DNA from: Quillaja saponaria
Lineage: Eukaryota; Streptophyta; Magnoliopsida; Fabales; Quillajaceae
Length of the DNA: 64,000 nt
Direction of reading: 5' to 3'
Assembly (NCBI GenBank): GCA_029379385.1
Contig: CM055607.1
Location: 14,136,001-14,200,000, forward strand
Below the pieces are notes generated by a model. The model did no database searches, was not told the origin of the DNA, and saw only the letters and a list, made by a program, of their open reading frames with translations. Below, piece after piece: positions 46,553-59,942 of the stretch (positions are counted from its first letter, which is position 1; each line of letters begins with the position of its first letter). The translations under genes were made by a program, and so were the position numbers.

Positions 46553-48283
46553 CTAAAACAGAAACCCACAATTACAGAGTCAAAAGTCTAATTTTTTTCA
46601 GTTATGCAGTTTCTCATGTGGCCAAAGGAAGTTTGCTATCATAAAGTTAATCTGGTTTTAATAAGTAACTTATTAATCCAGATAACTCAGACAGATTGAT
46701 AAACAAATAAGTAAAACTTGTTAATATTTCAGTATTTCTAATCTCAACTGTATGAAGACTTATAGCAACTAATTTGGATATGGTGATTAACTCCTCACTC
46801 TTAATTCTAGGACCCGCCCCCCCCACCCCCCCCCCCCTCCTCCCCAAGAAAAATCTGCCACACAAAAGGATAAAGAAAATTGAGATAGGATCTGTACCAT
46901 ATAGAAAACTCATTAACTTTGTCATCAACATAATAAACTAAGCTTGAATTCCAACAGTGATATACGCCCTAATGCCCTAATCAGCTTTTTGAATAGTTAT
47001 TGAGGCATCTAAAAGTTCAGTAAATAGAACTTAGACGACAAGGAATGAGGGAGGAGAGACTAGGAAGGAGACACGGCCCCTGAAACCACCAAGAAAAAAT
47101 GTATGGCATAAGCCTACTGTACAGAAACTTTTGGTTATTCCCCAAAAAGGTTCTAATATTGATCCACAAACTCAACTTCAAACATTTTTCAAGAAACAGA
47201 AAAAGAAAAATTGACAAATATCAATTATCATACATATCTTTACTATTGAAAATCGAAAGATATCTAACCCATTCAGTTTTCTTTATTGCAGTAAGAGTGA
47301 CCACTAAAAGTTCATTATCAGAATTTATTTATTTATTAATAGCATTTTATGTTTATATTGTATATTATCATATTTCAAAACTTATGAGGAGGAATTGAAC
47401 TTGGGATGTCTTAATTATCAATAGCAGTTGGCGTCACAATGGCCCTAGATGCCTAGATCAATAGGTTTTGTATACACAAAATGATATCATAGATAGTCAT
47501 TATTTTTTACTACGGCAGTTTCTTTGTTATACACCAATTTTTAGAGCTTCTAAAAGTGGAGCTTATGGTTTTTTTTCATTACTTTGTGAGTTAATTAAGA
47601 CAAATTTTAATAAAAGACTAATTGCTGATAATTCTAAAGTAGGTATGGGAATCGGTTACGTACACAAAGAAGCAACATAACTTTAACAAGAGAAGTTTTT
47701 GGAAATTAAGTTTGTCATACTTCTTTTTTTATGCCAAACAAACTTGTGCACAAATCGAACATGTCTTACTTTACGTATTAAGAATTTTCATAAATTAGAA
47801 CTTAGAGTTATAAGAATTCATTAGTTCCATTTTCATCAACAGGAGAAAACTTTTGGCTGGTCACTGGTTTTGGACAACCATTGGCTTTAGCTTATGTAAT
47901 CCAACCTATCATTAATAGTCTTGAACATTTCTTGTTGAATATTAGTTTTTCTTCCATATTTCAAAGATATGCCAACTGCACAATTGCCTTAAACATTTCC
48001 TCACATCATTTTAAGCAGTTAATCATCCTTACAAATATCCAAAAACTTAGTTGGATTATTCTTTGTACCAATCATCCGAAAACCAAAAGCATTTCGATAA
48101 ATGGAAACAAAGACTATATCATCTGGATATGTATGGATTAAGAACATACATGTAAGGGCATGAAACAATAATGCACAGACGAATAATGGATCTTGATAAT
48201 CGAAACAAAAGCCATCTAAAAAAGCACCTAGATTAAAAAATAGATTTTTCTGGATAAATTTCAATGAAAACAACTGGGTTTAC
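46553..48283 (-). other. Probable 5'UTR intron of the RHF2A gene
   Basis: The acceptor CTGTTTTAG ends at 46553, 12 bases before the start codon. A donor GGAG|GTAAAC lies at 48284/48283. The interval contains a poly-C tract and AT-rich DNA. Open frames on both strands (47.4-48.3 kb) show no recognisable family. Confidence 0.45.
46812..46846. repeat. Poly-C tract
   Basis: Thirty-five bases are almost entirely C, interrupted by a G, an A and a few T residues. It is the strongest such tract in the window and lies in the probable 5'UTR intron of the RHF2A gene. Confidence 0.9.
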
Positions 48284-48500
48284 CTCCACTGACAATTTGG
48301 AAATGCTCCAGAAAATGGGTCAAGGAGCGGAGGGAACGGCCATGAAAAAGGAGATCGAGCTCTGAATTCCAAATCTGCAGATTGCTAAAGATCCATAACA
48401 GAAGAATGGAAAAGGAGGAATTCAGTGAGCGTGACGGTAAAGAGAGAATGATAATGGAGAAGGAGATGAAGAATAAGACATGTCCTATTTACCTTTAATT
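48284..48500 (-). other. Probable first exon (5'UTR) of the RHF2A gene
   Basis: A GC-richer patch of about 200 bases ends at a good donor (48284/48283). It contains GAATTC- and CT-rich sequence on the minus strand. The transcription start is unknown. Confidence 0.45.
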
Positions 48501-49145
48501 ATGAGTTTGCTTTTGTGTGTATTGGAGACAAACCCCCCACCCCCAGAGCATAACAGAGAGGGTGCATCAAAAGTCTCACCTTTCCCACCTTTAAATAATT
48601 GGATCTTATCCATTATGTCTTGCATTTAAATTTAGACCCACAACAACAATTTTTTTTTTTTTTTTTTCTATAATTCTCTACGAAATACTCAAATGGTTAA
48701 TTTGAGATATTTTATATATTACTATTTTGATATTGTCATCAGTACCATATATACAAATAAACTTCGCACTCTTTTCTTTACAATTGTCAGATTTTATATA
48801 GATAGTTAAATTTTACTTTACTAAATAAATTTGAACATGTTCATCATATTATTTAAAGATAAAAAAATCTTTCACCTTTGTTTTTTTAGTTACAAGGAGT
48901 GCCTGAACATATTGAGAGATAGCCATCTCTCTTGTAATTTCATTCAGTCTACGAAAGTGAGTTTTGATCTAAAATTTAACCAGTTTACATCTTAAAAAAT
49001 AAAAAATATATATATATTTAATGTCTTTAAAATGTCATATTTTATTAATTTTATATTATAACTCAATATCGTAAATTTAAATTATATATATATATATAAA
49101 TAAACCAATAATTAATACACACCAAAACTTTAAAACTTTGACTTT
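48501..49145. other. AT-rich spacer upstream of the RHF2A gene
   Basis: It holds a poly-T run at about 48649-48667 and (TA)n tracts. No gene is seen. The promoter of the RHF2A gene probably lies near its left edge. Confidence 0.5.
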
Positions 49146-49149
49146 GATC

Positions 49150-50453
49150 TTATAATTTTCTTTTTCTTTGCTTTTCCTCTCTTTTTTCTTTCTTCAGGCC
49201 GACCTTGCTTCCTTTGTTATCCTGATTTTTCTAGTCCTTTCTCCCTTGTTTCGTTTCTCTTGCTTGAGTTTTCTTCTAGCAGCCAATCAAACAATCCAAT
49301 TTGATTGTATTAATATAGGAATTTCATGATCCAAGCTCTTGGTTAATTTTAATAGATTAACTTAACTTGGATTGAATGTTTGAAAAATGAGAAATGTTGA
49401 TAGTATGAATTAGTGTTGATTTTTTCGTATGTATATATATATAATATATACATACAAGATACGGAACCAAGTCGCCTTCAAGATATTTGTTAAAATGTCT
49501 AAGAAAAATTAACTTTTAGTAAATATATGAAAGTTAATATATATAGGTTTTGATAATTAGAGGATTATAACCTATAAATTTATAAACTAAGTAGGACCTG
49601 GAAATATGCTTTTCAGCTTTAGATCGTATTGTTGATCCAACGACACACGTTAATTCAAGAGGGAGCGACGAGCAAGATTCATAACCTAGCGAGTGGAAAA
49701 TGTTACTCTTTGATTGCTAGTGTTGTTGTAATTAATTATCTTGGTGTATTTTGTGAATATGTTTATATAGTTTTCAAAAGTGAATGTTAATACTGTAACT
49801 GCATTAATTGAATAAATGTCATATTGTTGATATTTTCACATTAATTGAACTATGTGTGATATGTGGCCTTGTTTGTGTTTGATAAGGTCCAATGAAACTA
49901 ATTTTCATCCGAGGTGCACCTAGGATATCTTGATTTGATTATTTGATATCAGGATTAAAAATATTCGAGTAACTTAGCCCTGAGATGAATATGTGAAGAC
50001 TTTATATCTATTCTTAGCGTGCGGGAGCAAAATTGCCTGGGGATGATGTGTATTTGGTGTACAAATGTTAGGTTAGTCTAATTGGCCATTTGAGTGTTTT
50101 GAATGCTTTGATTCATTTGTTTGTATAGTGTATTACATGAATTTTATTTGTTTAATTTTACGTTTTCTATATTTACGTACATATGAAATTAGATGGTTTT
50201 GTAATGAATGTTTACATGAAATAATTCGATCTATGCATTTTATTTGTGTATAGTTGACATTAGTATCATTTGGGTACGTTTTTCACTCACCGAGTATTTA
50301 TGACTTACACTTTATTGGTTTATTTATTTTTTTGTATCAGGATTTCATCAAATGTCACCGACGAGTACGTCACTTGTCGATATTGTTGCAGCATGGTATT
50401 CCTTCGAGATCATTTACTTGAAGTCAAAGGGATGAAGCTTTGCAGTCACATTA
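49150..50453 (-). mobile_element. Truncated LTR, minus orientation (left member of the second LTR cluster)
   Basis: It matches 50650-51500 and beyond in inverted orientation. GTTTGTGTTTGATAAGG at 49870 pairs with CCTTATCAAACACAAAC at 51242. GGTGCACCTAGG pairs with GTGCACCTAGAT. TTTTTCACTCACCGAGTA pairs with ACTCAGTGAGTGAAAAAT. The first 200 or so bases of the LTR are missing. The far-left limit is uncertain. Confidence 0.65.
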
Positions 50454-52930
50454 TGTCACACCCTCTATAGAGGCATGACTGGCCGGAGGAATGGTAACCA
50501 AAACCTCCGTAACCCTGATTCAAATAAAGAAACGACATTGACTCTTTTTATTACTTGAACACAATACAAAGACAATAAGGAGCATTGCTCCTTTCAAACC
50601 ATCAACAAAACAGGTATTAGAATATTACATCATACCACATTCACACCCACAGTACTAATGTGACTTGCAAACTTTCATCCTTAACTCCAAGTATGAGATT
50701 CTGATGCATACTTTGTCGTCAAATCCTTAGCAAAACCTCGCATTAATGATTAACTTCTTTTGAGGTCCTGCTACTAAAAAAAGAATCACAGGAAAGAGGG
50801 TGAGTCCTACGGACTCAGTGAGTGAAAAATCGTACCCAAAAGGTACTAGCATCACACATCACAAGTATATAACATACGTAACATTAGTCAGATCTTAATT
50901 CACATTGCACATATACATTGTAACACCATAAATTCACAATTTACATGATACATAAGATCACAATTTATCAGAACAATGATTTCAAACAAAGCAACCAAAG
51001 GACCAACGAGTAACCCAGCCCCGCACACCAATATCACCCTCTGCCGGGCATTTACGCGCTCGCACACCAAATTAATTTCCCGTACACAATCCATCCCACC
51101 AGGGATTGAGCACTCAATTCTTTTTGAAAATATTCATCAGAATCAGGATTTCTCATAATTTCAAATCAGAGTATCCAATGTGCACCTAGATCTTAATTTC
51201 AAAGATAAAAATCATTTTCCAGAAAATGTTCACAAGTTGGCCCTTATCAAACACAAACAATATCAACACAGTAACCAATATCAAGCAAACATTATTCAAG
51301 CAAATTACTGAAATACTCCACTAACTTACTTTCCATATATCACACATATTCAAATAAACATATAATCACACATACTAATCTAGCCCCTAAAGACAGCAAT
51401 TAACCACTCACCTGTAACCGATTCCACTTGTCACTCACACTTGTGTCCAAGCATCGAATTATATCCATATTAGAATCCGGAACTGAAATTCATAATTCCA
51501 AATAATACTTAATTCATGAATGTTATTGTTATAATCTTTTAATTTCTAAGCTTATATCACAACTTGTATATCTATATATGCACTAAGAAATCTTATATAA
51601 CTTATTAATTCAACTTTACCTATACTCAATGCATTGAATGTAACATTTGCCTAGTTACTTTCAATGTTTCCTATCTCCAACATTAACTTCAAGATTAATT
51701 TAATTATTCAAGGCTATTATAAAGGTTTAACAACATATCACCACTAATTCCTTCAATGATTATCTCTATTAATCAACCCCCGTCCAAAACTCTTTCATGT
51801 AACCTTATACACAACCAAAAATAACCATTAGATTCTTTTAACCTTTTCATCAAACACATTAAAAGCATGATTTAATCTAATTAGTATATATGTGTATGTA
51901 AATATTTACACATTCCCATTTCCATGATTTACTTCCTTCCTAATCATATATTCATTCATTCACGTCCCATCTACATTTTATCCTACCACACCCTACTATT
52001 TTACGTTCTTGAAAATTGATCTTATCCTTGGATCCCTGCCCTCTAAACGATTACTGTGATTCTCAAAATAACGCCATTTGATATGAAGTCAACCAAGTCT
52101 TCTAGGACTAATCTGATACGAATAATTTATTATCATATTTAGCTCATCTCATCCATTATTGTATACTAATACACTCCTAACTTAATCTTTGTATTTTCGG
52201 AACTCAGAAGACTACTCTGACAGTCCATCCAAAACAGGGAGACATTAAAAAGATTATGAAAAATAGCAAACTTTAGTTCAGAAATTTAAACTACTTGACT
52301 TTTTGCAAAAGATAGGATCCGTAAATACTTATCAACCAAAAACATTCCTTCAAACTATATATATATATATATATATATATGCATTAGCAAATAGTAACTA
52401 TAGATGACAGACAAATCAACCTCTATGAAGGAGACGAACTGATAAGCAAAGGCGGTTTCCGAGTAATCAAAGCCTCAAGTTAATTCAGCAAAGCACTAAT
52501 TTCAGACATTGCAATGATCCTGAAATTCCTGATGTCTTGAATAACGTAAAATTTGAACATAATTCATGTTCTCAAGTTGGTAGTGGGCTGTTAAATCTCC
52601 AAAAACAGGGCAGCTAATTAGTTGATGGCCGCCACCCACAAGCAAGGCAATAAAGCTCTTGGCTAGTGGGAAAGAAGGATAAGGTAGGCAGAAAAATATA
52701 GACAAAGATCTTTACTACTTGGAAGACACCACACTTGGCTGCCAAGAAAAAGGAGGCACGGCTAAAGCAGGGAAAGAGTTTTCTGGAAAATAAAGGAGGT
52801 CTCAGCAAGGGAAGAAAGAGCTAAAGGCGGTGGAAGAAAGGTCCAAGAAATTGCCAACTAGAAGACAAAACTAAGGAGGAAAGAGACATGATGAAAATTA
52901 AATACAATATAGAGTTAATAATAAAAAAAT
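50454..52930 (+). mobile_element. LTR starting TGTCACACCC, plus orientation
   Basis: It has a clear LTR-type start at 50454. It contains GGGTGAGTCCTACGGACTCAGTGAG near 50800, and towards the right a purine-rich stretch with an (AT)n run at about 52356-52381. No polyprotein is adjacent. The right limit is uncertain because the next LTR piece is inverted against it. Confidence 0.6.
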
Positions 52931-53199
52931 TGGAATATGTGGGGTGTATTTAAACTTGAGTTATGAGTTATATATTTACATGTATATTAAATATTACCCA
53001 CTTTAATTTGCTTAGTCATGATTTAGTTTATTATCACAAGTTTATCCACCAAAAATTTTATGACATACCGTGAAAGGTTACTAAATATTTGATTTTATTA
53101 TTATTTATTCAATTTGTTTATATTGTTGCTATATTATCTTATTATATATATCAGGTTATAACACATTAGGTCCTAAGTTTCAGATTTTGATTTATGTGA

Positions 53200-53532
53200 T
53201 AATTAAGTTGGTTACTATTTGTAATATAAAAAGGAGTGTAGCTCCTTATGTATATTATTGTTGTATTTGACTGGTTATGTGTAACCAGAATATAACTATG
53301 TTTGTATTATTAGGCATGTTTTATTTTATAGATAACTTTTATCGAAATTTTTAGTTAAATTACTATGCATATTAGTATATAAGTCTTTACATATGTTTTT
53401 TTTTAAATAAAATTTTATTGTTTACTTTCAATTTGGTCATTGGTCATATGTATTTATTGATTTGGAGTCATGGTTACGGAGATTTAGTTATCCATCCTTC
53501 TGACTAGTTATATCTCTGTGTGGGGTGTGACA
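53200..53532 (-). mobile_element. LTR 5' part, minus orientation (right member of the cluster)
   Basis: Read on the minus strand from 53532 it starts TGTCACACCCC and continues with GGATGGATAACTAAATCTCC and GTAACCATGACTCC. These match GGAATGGTAACCAAAACCTCC and GTAACCCTGATTC at 50490. AAGGAGCTACACTCCTTTTT pairs with AAGGAGCATTGCTCCTTTC. It is diverged and AT-rich. Confidence 0.65.
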
Positions 53533-56500
53533 TTTTGTTCTAAACATATATTTGCTATTAATTTTGTGCCATAATTTTTAAAACATTTGTAATATTTTCT
53601 AACAACCTAACTGCATTAGCATTTTAAACTAATATTGCATGTGTAGCTTAAAATATTATTTTGACATATGTGCTAAGTTGGGAAAAAATAAAGTTCTCTA
53701 TAAAAAATATTATGAAATCTATTTTAGTTATCTTGAGGAATAACCAATTAATTTCTTCTAGAGGTTGCATCTTAGAGTAGCACAGAGTCAGCAACAAAAC
53801 CCTCCCATCTAGCTAGTAAATAAATAAACTACATGTCAGGTGCATAGACACTAGTACATTGGTTGAGATCTCATTCTTTTTAGATTTAAACTTAAATCTA
53901 TCAGAGTTAACACAATGTGTTGAATACACATTCCATAAGTGTACCAAGACAATTCTAGGACAATGACATTATAGAAAATGTAGAATTAGTACGAGAATCC
54001 TCACAATTTATATTTAATTAGTAGCTAGTAAATTGATAAAAAGTCAGTGCTGCCTCTTGAATAGGTTGTGCTTGCTTGAAGAGGATTATTCAACATTTCC
54101 AAATGAAGTGTAATATCTTTGTCATCACTACACTTAAGGTTTCAGTTGAACTCATCAATTGTCTCCTTATTGTTCTAAACTTTTCATGGTGAGTCAGTAT
54201 TCTCAATATAATGGCTACCATCTCTTCTTCCCCCATATTCCTATTGGCATTAGGCCTTCATACCCTGTAAGCATACAACACAAACTCCTAAATGTTATCC
54301 TTTTCATCCTATAATTTCCAATACAAGCTAAAATCACTCATAAAAATAATTATGTCAAAATTCATATTTCTAATTACATATGTACATAATCTTTTAACAA
54401 AAACTCAAAATACTTCATTCTCTCAAATATTTGATTCGTTAAACATTTTTGTATTTAATTTATTTTATAAATTTTTTCTCTAGTATCTGGATCTATTCAG
54501 AATCAAACAACTCTTCCTATCTTCTTCTTCTTCTTCTTCTTCTTTTTTGTGTGTGTGTGAGAGAGAGAGTAGATCTCTTAACAAAAAATAAGATATTTTA
54601 TTTTGAAGAATATTTTTCTCTCTCAATGACGAATCTTTCTCTTCTTCAACAACCAACAATCTTATGGCAATCTTGTAAGTTTTCTATTATCTAGCCCTGC
54701 TTTGTGATTTCTTATACTGCTTTTTTTTTTTTTTTTGACATGAGTCTAATTTCGTTTATTGGTACTGTTATTATTTGGGTATCCATAATTAGAATATTCA
54801 TGCCTCAAATTTAATGATCTAGAACTTTAGCTGAGCAATAAATAAAGGTGATGTCATCTTTGACCTCCTTGAATATGTAAGAACTATTGTTTTCAAGATT
54901 CAAAATCTAGAATCATAATAAAAATGTCTCAATTTATCTTGTAACTTACTTATGTTTATTTGTCATGAGTGTATGATAAATTGCTTTCTAATTAGCTAAT
55001 ATAGTTAATTGTCTACTATTATTTGTACTCTTTCTAACCAGTGATAACTTAATATACAATAAACTCCCATATTCATTTCATGTGTTTTATCTTCATCTGT
55101 CCTGTTCAAATCTACTACTTATTTGTTATTTAAAAATTTTATTATCAACAAGAGAAGTTGGACTTATAAAATAGTAATATTCAATATTTTTTTTCAGCAA
55201 TAATATTGTTTATATTAAAAAATTAAACCATATATATTAATGATTGTAAAATAGGATTCGCATGCAGGTCCACAAAATTATAGATAGTATAGATATATGA
55301 CTTATAGTCATATAGTCAACCGAATGCTTATAGACAACCGGGATGAATACTCTGGTTCAGTGCCACATTAAAGGAAGGCTAAAAAGCCAAGTCGGTTTGA
55401 ACTTGGCCCATATGGGAATGTAACGCCCACTAATTAAACAATAGTATTCCATATACTGACAGTACAGGCCATTGGGCCCATTTAGAGCCCATTACAAAAC
55501 TAACGATGGGCCGATTTGTATAAAGGGCAGAGACAGATTCAGGTTCTCCCTAATCAAAGATTTTCAGCCAAGTATGTCAAAAAAAGATCGCTGTTGAACC
55601 AATAAATTATCCAATTTTTTCTCTTCTTATAAATCTTTAATTAAATAAATACGAAATTTAATTTCAGATTTTGGTGACGTCTTAAGCCTAAATCCGATGA
55701 ATAGATTTTTGCAACAATGACATATTTGCTTATTTGAACATAATATCATTTCTTTGTAATAGAAATATATTAGTCAATTCATAGAAAAAAAAGGCTTTTT
55801 TTTTTTTTTTTTTAGAAGATTGAAGTAGAAATTCCTATGTATTTTTCACAGAATCGACCATAGGCCAATTTCTCCTTTTATTTGGGAGTATCAAATACAT
55901 TCTAAATTATGAACTTCATATTACTCAAAAACTCACCAAAACACGAAAGTCGAGATCATTTTAGAAAACAAATACGTCAAAAAACTTGATGAAATATTCA
56001 AGCAAGAACGATAATAGTTTCGACACCAAAATGCATGTCTCTTTCTTTCTACAAAAATAACTAGGCCTACTCTTTGCTTTTGCTTTATGTGTTATAGAAA
56101 TGGAAAGAATCTAAGCAGCATGTATAGGGTTTGTAAAATACAACAAAATCATGAAAAGCAAGAGCCAAAAAAAAGAACCAATTGAAGATAGATTGTAGGG
56201 TTTTTTGAGATTTGTATATGTCACCAAGGAAAAAGTGTTTAAAGTCCATTGTGTACCCAACAAATCAAATAGATAGAGGCAAGATTTTAATATTTGTAGA
56301 CCTTATATGTGTACACAATATAAAGAGAAAAAGTGGGAAAGTAGTGGATTCCAACTTCCAAGGTTCTTAAGACAAATGATGAGTCTCTGGTATTCATTAC
56401 GCCAGTGTCATGTCCCATTTGCTCTACCAAATTGCCATGGAATCTATCATAATCACTTTCCATAATTGCTTTCCTTTTTCATTCTTTTAGATTTTGGTAT

Positions 56501-59486
56501 GATCCAGCCAGAGTTGGGAGAGTGTTCTAGTACTACACATCCAATGTTTATATCATTTTTTCCTTTTTATAAAAAACATATGATATGATAAGATGAATGG
56601 TAAAATTAAAAAAAAAAATTTCAAATAAAGTGTTTGCTTATTCAAAATTTAATGGTTATTTGATGTTAGGAGTAGTTTATACACATTTTAATTAATTTAT
56701 ATTTACAGTTTGATTAAAAAAATATATATCAAACTTAAAAAATCATAAAAATTTATTCAAATTACTTTTTTTTTTTTTTTTTATAAGTAGACGATCACTA
56801 CTATCTTTTTATTCTTTTATTTTTAGCGATTAATTAATCTTGCAAAAATTTTTAAGTACCCCAACTAATTTATTTTTTTAATTAGATCAAACACAATCAT
56901 TCACATTAAAATTAAAAAAATTATCTAAAATTAATTTTAAACTAATATATATATATATATATTCTTAATCGCGAGGCAACCCTTAAATTGGATCGCTAGC
57001 TAATATGATATCCTACTCATGTACATTATGAACAACTTCATCTTGAATACATCACTTATTTTAGTACCTTAGTTAGAGACAACCCTCATGGAGTCCCTTC
57101 AGCAAGTTGCCCTTCTCTTACTCTTACACGGAGACATTTTGAAATTTAGTGGCATTACTTTTCATTTTCTATTTGCCATTTTCTATTCGTAGTGAAAGGT
57201 CCCCTGCATTCATAAATAATACTGAGGGTGAAATAAAGAGGTTGAAGACCAAAATGGGTACCTTAGTTGCAGGACAAGTGCAGAGGTCCCAATCCCACGA
57301 GGGGATTAAAAGAAAAATGACAGTAACACGTACAGCCAGCCATCCAAATTGGTTTAAGTACTGTTCAGATTTCAGAACTGAAACACCTGGCGTGGACTAA
57401 CCATAATACTATAGGGTAGCCAGATTTGGATAGTGACCCATAGATCATGGTAGGAGTGGGTCAAGGTCATGCCGTGAATTAAAGGCTTTTCACTACAGTT
57501 TGGTTTCTTCAGTTCAGCCCCACCCCACATATTTGATGTGGAAAGAAAATTTAAGGGCCACAAGTAAGGAAAATCACCTAAAGATTTCAGGCACAATCCG
57601 TGAATAAAATAGTGATCTATCTCCATAGGTTGTGTTAACAGTGACTGCTTGCAAGCTGCAAAGTCACAAATTCCAAAAATAACCTTAAAATCGGGGGAGT
57701 TGCTAAAGTTACGTTCAGTAAACTACATGTAATATTAAGTTTTGTTGAAATGATGTTGTATAATTTATATTTTGTGTCAAAGCCATGTGCTTGGGTTGAA
57801 ATTAAAGTTGGAAGGTTTTCATCCAAATGGACAGAAAAGCCTCACGTGCAGGTGAGAATCATAAGAGTTCTTTTGACACTAAATTAACTACTATTATATG
57901 TTTTAGGCAAAACACAATTCCAGAGGGGTAAAATATAATTTGCCAAAAGTTTTATGATATTTATTTACCGCATGAAAAAACATTTTGATACAAAATGAAT
58001 AACTCATTGGCTACTTTCATGCACATCTCATAATAGATTTCTTAATTGTTAAACTCGCTATGTTAAGAAATGCAACAAATTTTTCTAAATTTCATAGTTA
58101 GTTTATTAAACATTCTCGTATGTATAATTTTATTAAACTTGTCAGCATAGATAATACCAAAAAAATTCTCTTTGTATTTTTTGCTGAAACTTGATTATTA
58201 GAATGGTAGCATCAATAATCAAACTCCTTATAACTTGTTCAAAAAGATCCTGATACCATAACATAAAATCAGTTTATCCAAAAGTTTAACTTGTTATGTG
58301 AGCTTCAAAGATGAGTTTTGATGATGTTATAATTATTGGTGCAACTATTTTAAATATTTAGTCTCTACAATTACCCTTTACTTTGAATTTGAATTGTATT
58401 ATTCTATTAGGCATTAACCCTGTTCTTTAGGCAACAAGGGTGTCACAAATGGTTGAGATAGATGAGTGCATATGTATAAATTGTCTTGCGTGCATGACTT
58501 AAACAATTAGCAAAGCTATCAATTTGAGTCATATACATGCCATAATCAATTTTGCATTCTGAGGACAACTATCTTATCATCACCTCCCATGCAGTAAAAG
58601 AATCATTAGTAATAAGGCTTAAATCAAATAGTAGCAATTTTTTCATTTAAATCCCTCCCATTCACACCAAAGAAAGAAGAAAGAAAATAGGAGAGAAAAA
58701 CAACTTACTCTGATTGCCAGATTAAAGATTGATTCCTTGAAAGTTTTTCACTCTTTACACTAGTTCAGGGCTCTTTCTCCATATACAAAAACAAATCTCA
58801 CAAACCATGAAAATAGAACAAGCTAGGTATCTTTCGAGTTTACACACTGCAAATAAAAGTCAAAAAAGGAGGAATCTGCATAACTCAAAAAGAAAGCTTA
58901 TCACTTTAAACAATTTGTTTTTGCGTTTATATCATAAAAAATAATCTCACCAAAAAACATAAACTATTAGAGATCTAATCTGATCTACTCTAATCTAGCA
59001 TTATCCTAGTCACCAGCTAACTAAAAGCCTTAATAGTTGACTAAACAGAAGTAGTGCTTCCACACCACAACCAGACATCACAAAAGCTCCTTCAAATTGA
59101 GCAGATGATTAACAAACATTGAAAACCAATGCCAATGACAATATTTGAAGTGATTTTGAAGTTTGAACCCTTAATCATTTGCAATATAAGGAATCTCAGC
59201 TCAAACCATGTCAAACAAAGGATGAGGATACCACCCATGATAAACATGTAGTCATGTACACATTCCATCCATTAAATGTTCATTAATCAATACCAAAAGA
59301 TCAATTCAGGATCAACTCAAGGAACACCCACATCCCTTAATCCTCATGTACATGACAAAAAACAAATTGAAATAAAATAAAATAAAAATCAATATCCCTC
59401 CCTCTTTTTTTGACCACCATCATCATGTTGAAGTAATTTTGGGATATTTATAGTATTCACCTTTGTGGGTTAATCAATTAATCAAA
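53533..59486. other. Gene-less intergenic region
   Basis: I find no supportable gene in nearly 6 kb. It contains a (CTT)n tract at 54521-54542 followed by (GT)n and (GA)n to about 54570. Poly-T runs lie at 54721-54737, 55798-55813 and 56766-56782, and (AT)n at about 56945-56961. The 57.1-57.8 kb part is less AT-rich and has short open frames on both strands, but none is recognisable. Confidence 0.5.
55409..55514. promoter_or_regulatory. Cluster of GGCCCA/TGGGCC (site II-like) motifs without an obvious gene
   Basis: GGCCCATATGGGA at 55407, CATTGGGCCCATTTAGAGCCCATT at 55470-55493 (broken into known boxes) and GATGGGCCG at 55505 give at least four GGCCCA/TGGGCC boxes. In plants these are bound by TCP factors and sit in promoters of housekeeping, ribosomal and snoRNA genes. 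No coding exon follows on either strand within several hundred bases. Confidence 0.35.
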
Positions 59487-59942
59487 TCAATCCCTCTGAG
59501 AAGGACTTCTCCAGAAACCAGTATTGTAAAACCTGTTCCACATCTCCTTCTCCAGCTCCACCACTTCTTTCTCCGGCTCCTTCGATTCCGGTGACTTTAT
59601 ATCCGACAAGTCAGCAATGGCCATTGGGTGAATCTGAATTTCAGTCTCGTCGCAACCACACGTACACCTGTGACGCCTTGGTGGGAATAGCCCCTTCTTA
59701 ATCAGCCTCTGGCGTCGTTTCTTCTTCAGCGCCCGCCGGCAAAGTCCAGCAGGGACCTTATAGATTGCGAGGACGAGAAAATTGGCCAGCCCACAAGGAC
59801 AGCAACAGCATACGGCGGCACACTCGGCGGTGGTACTCCCTATTACCTCCGAGAACCGATAGCTTCCAGCGGTGGATTGGCTCTTCAGAAGCGGTTGCCG
59901 GCGGTTCGACGAAGACGGCCTGATGGTGATTTGCCGGGACAT
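59487..59942 (-). CDS. Small Cys-rich, probably membrane-associated plant protein of unknown function
   Basis: An intronless frame of 151 aa starts at the first ATG. Residues 36-67 read STTAECAAVCCCCPCGLANF then LVLAIYKVPAGLC: a Cys cluster (C41, C45-C48, C50) followed by a hydrophobic segment. A strongly basic stretch (RRALKKKRRQRLIKKG, 69-84) comes next. The Cys run beside a hydrophobic stretch and basic patch suggests palmitoylation or membrane anchoring. A second Cys group CTCGC is at 93-97 and the C-terminus is acidic, ending in MWNRFYNTGFWRSPSQRD. It matches a conserved plant family of unknown function. From memory, Arabidopsis members sit directly beside FLA17 and FLA18, so its presence 22 kb from a FLA15-18-type gene looks like retained synteny. 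Confidence 0.88.
   Translation of the reverse strand: MSRQITIRPSSSNRRQPLLKSQSTAGSYRFSEVIGSTTAECAAVCCCCPCGLANFLVLAIYKVPAGLCRRALKKKRRQRLIKKGLFPPRRHRCTCGCDETEIQIHPMAIADLSDIKSPESKEPEKEVVELEKEMWNRFYNTGFWRSPSQRD

Noticed and set aside
47468..48273. Open frames on both strands in the probable 5'UTR intron of the RHF2A gene
   Set aside because: Short, AT-rich, no family recognised and no splice context; possibly decayed repeat DNA.
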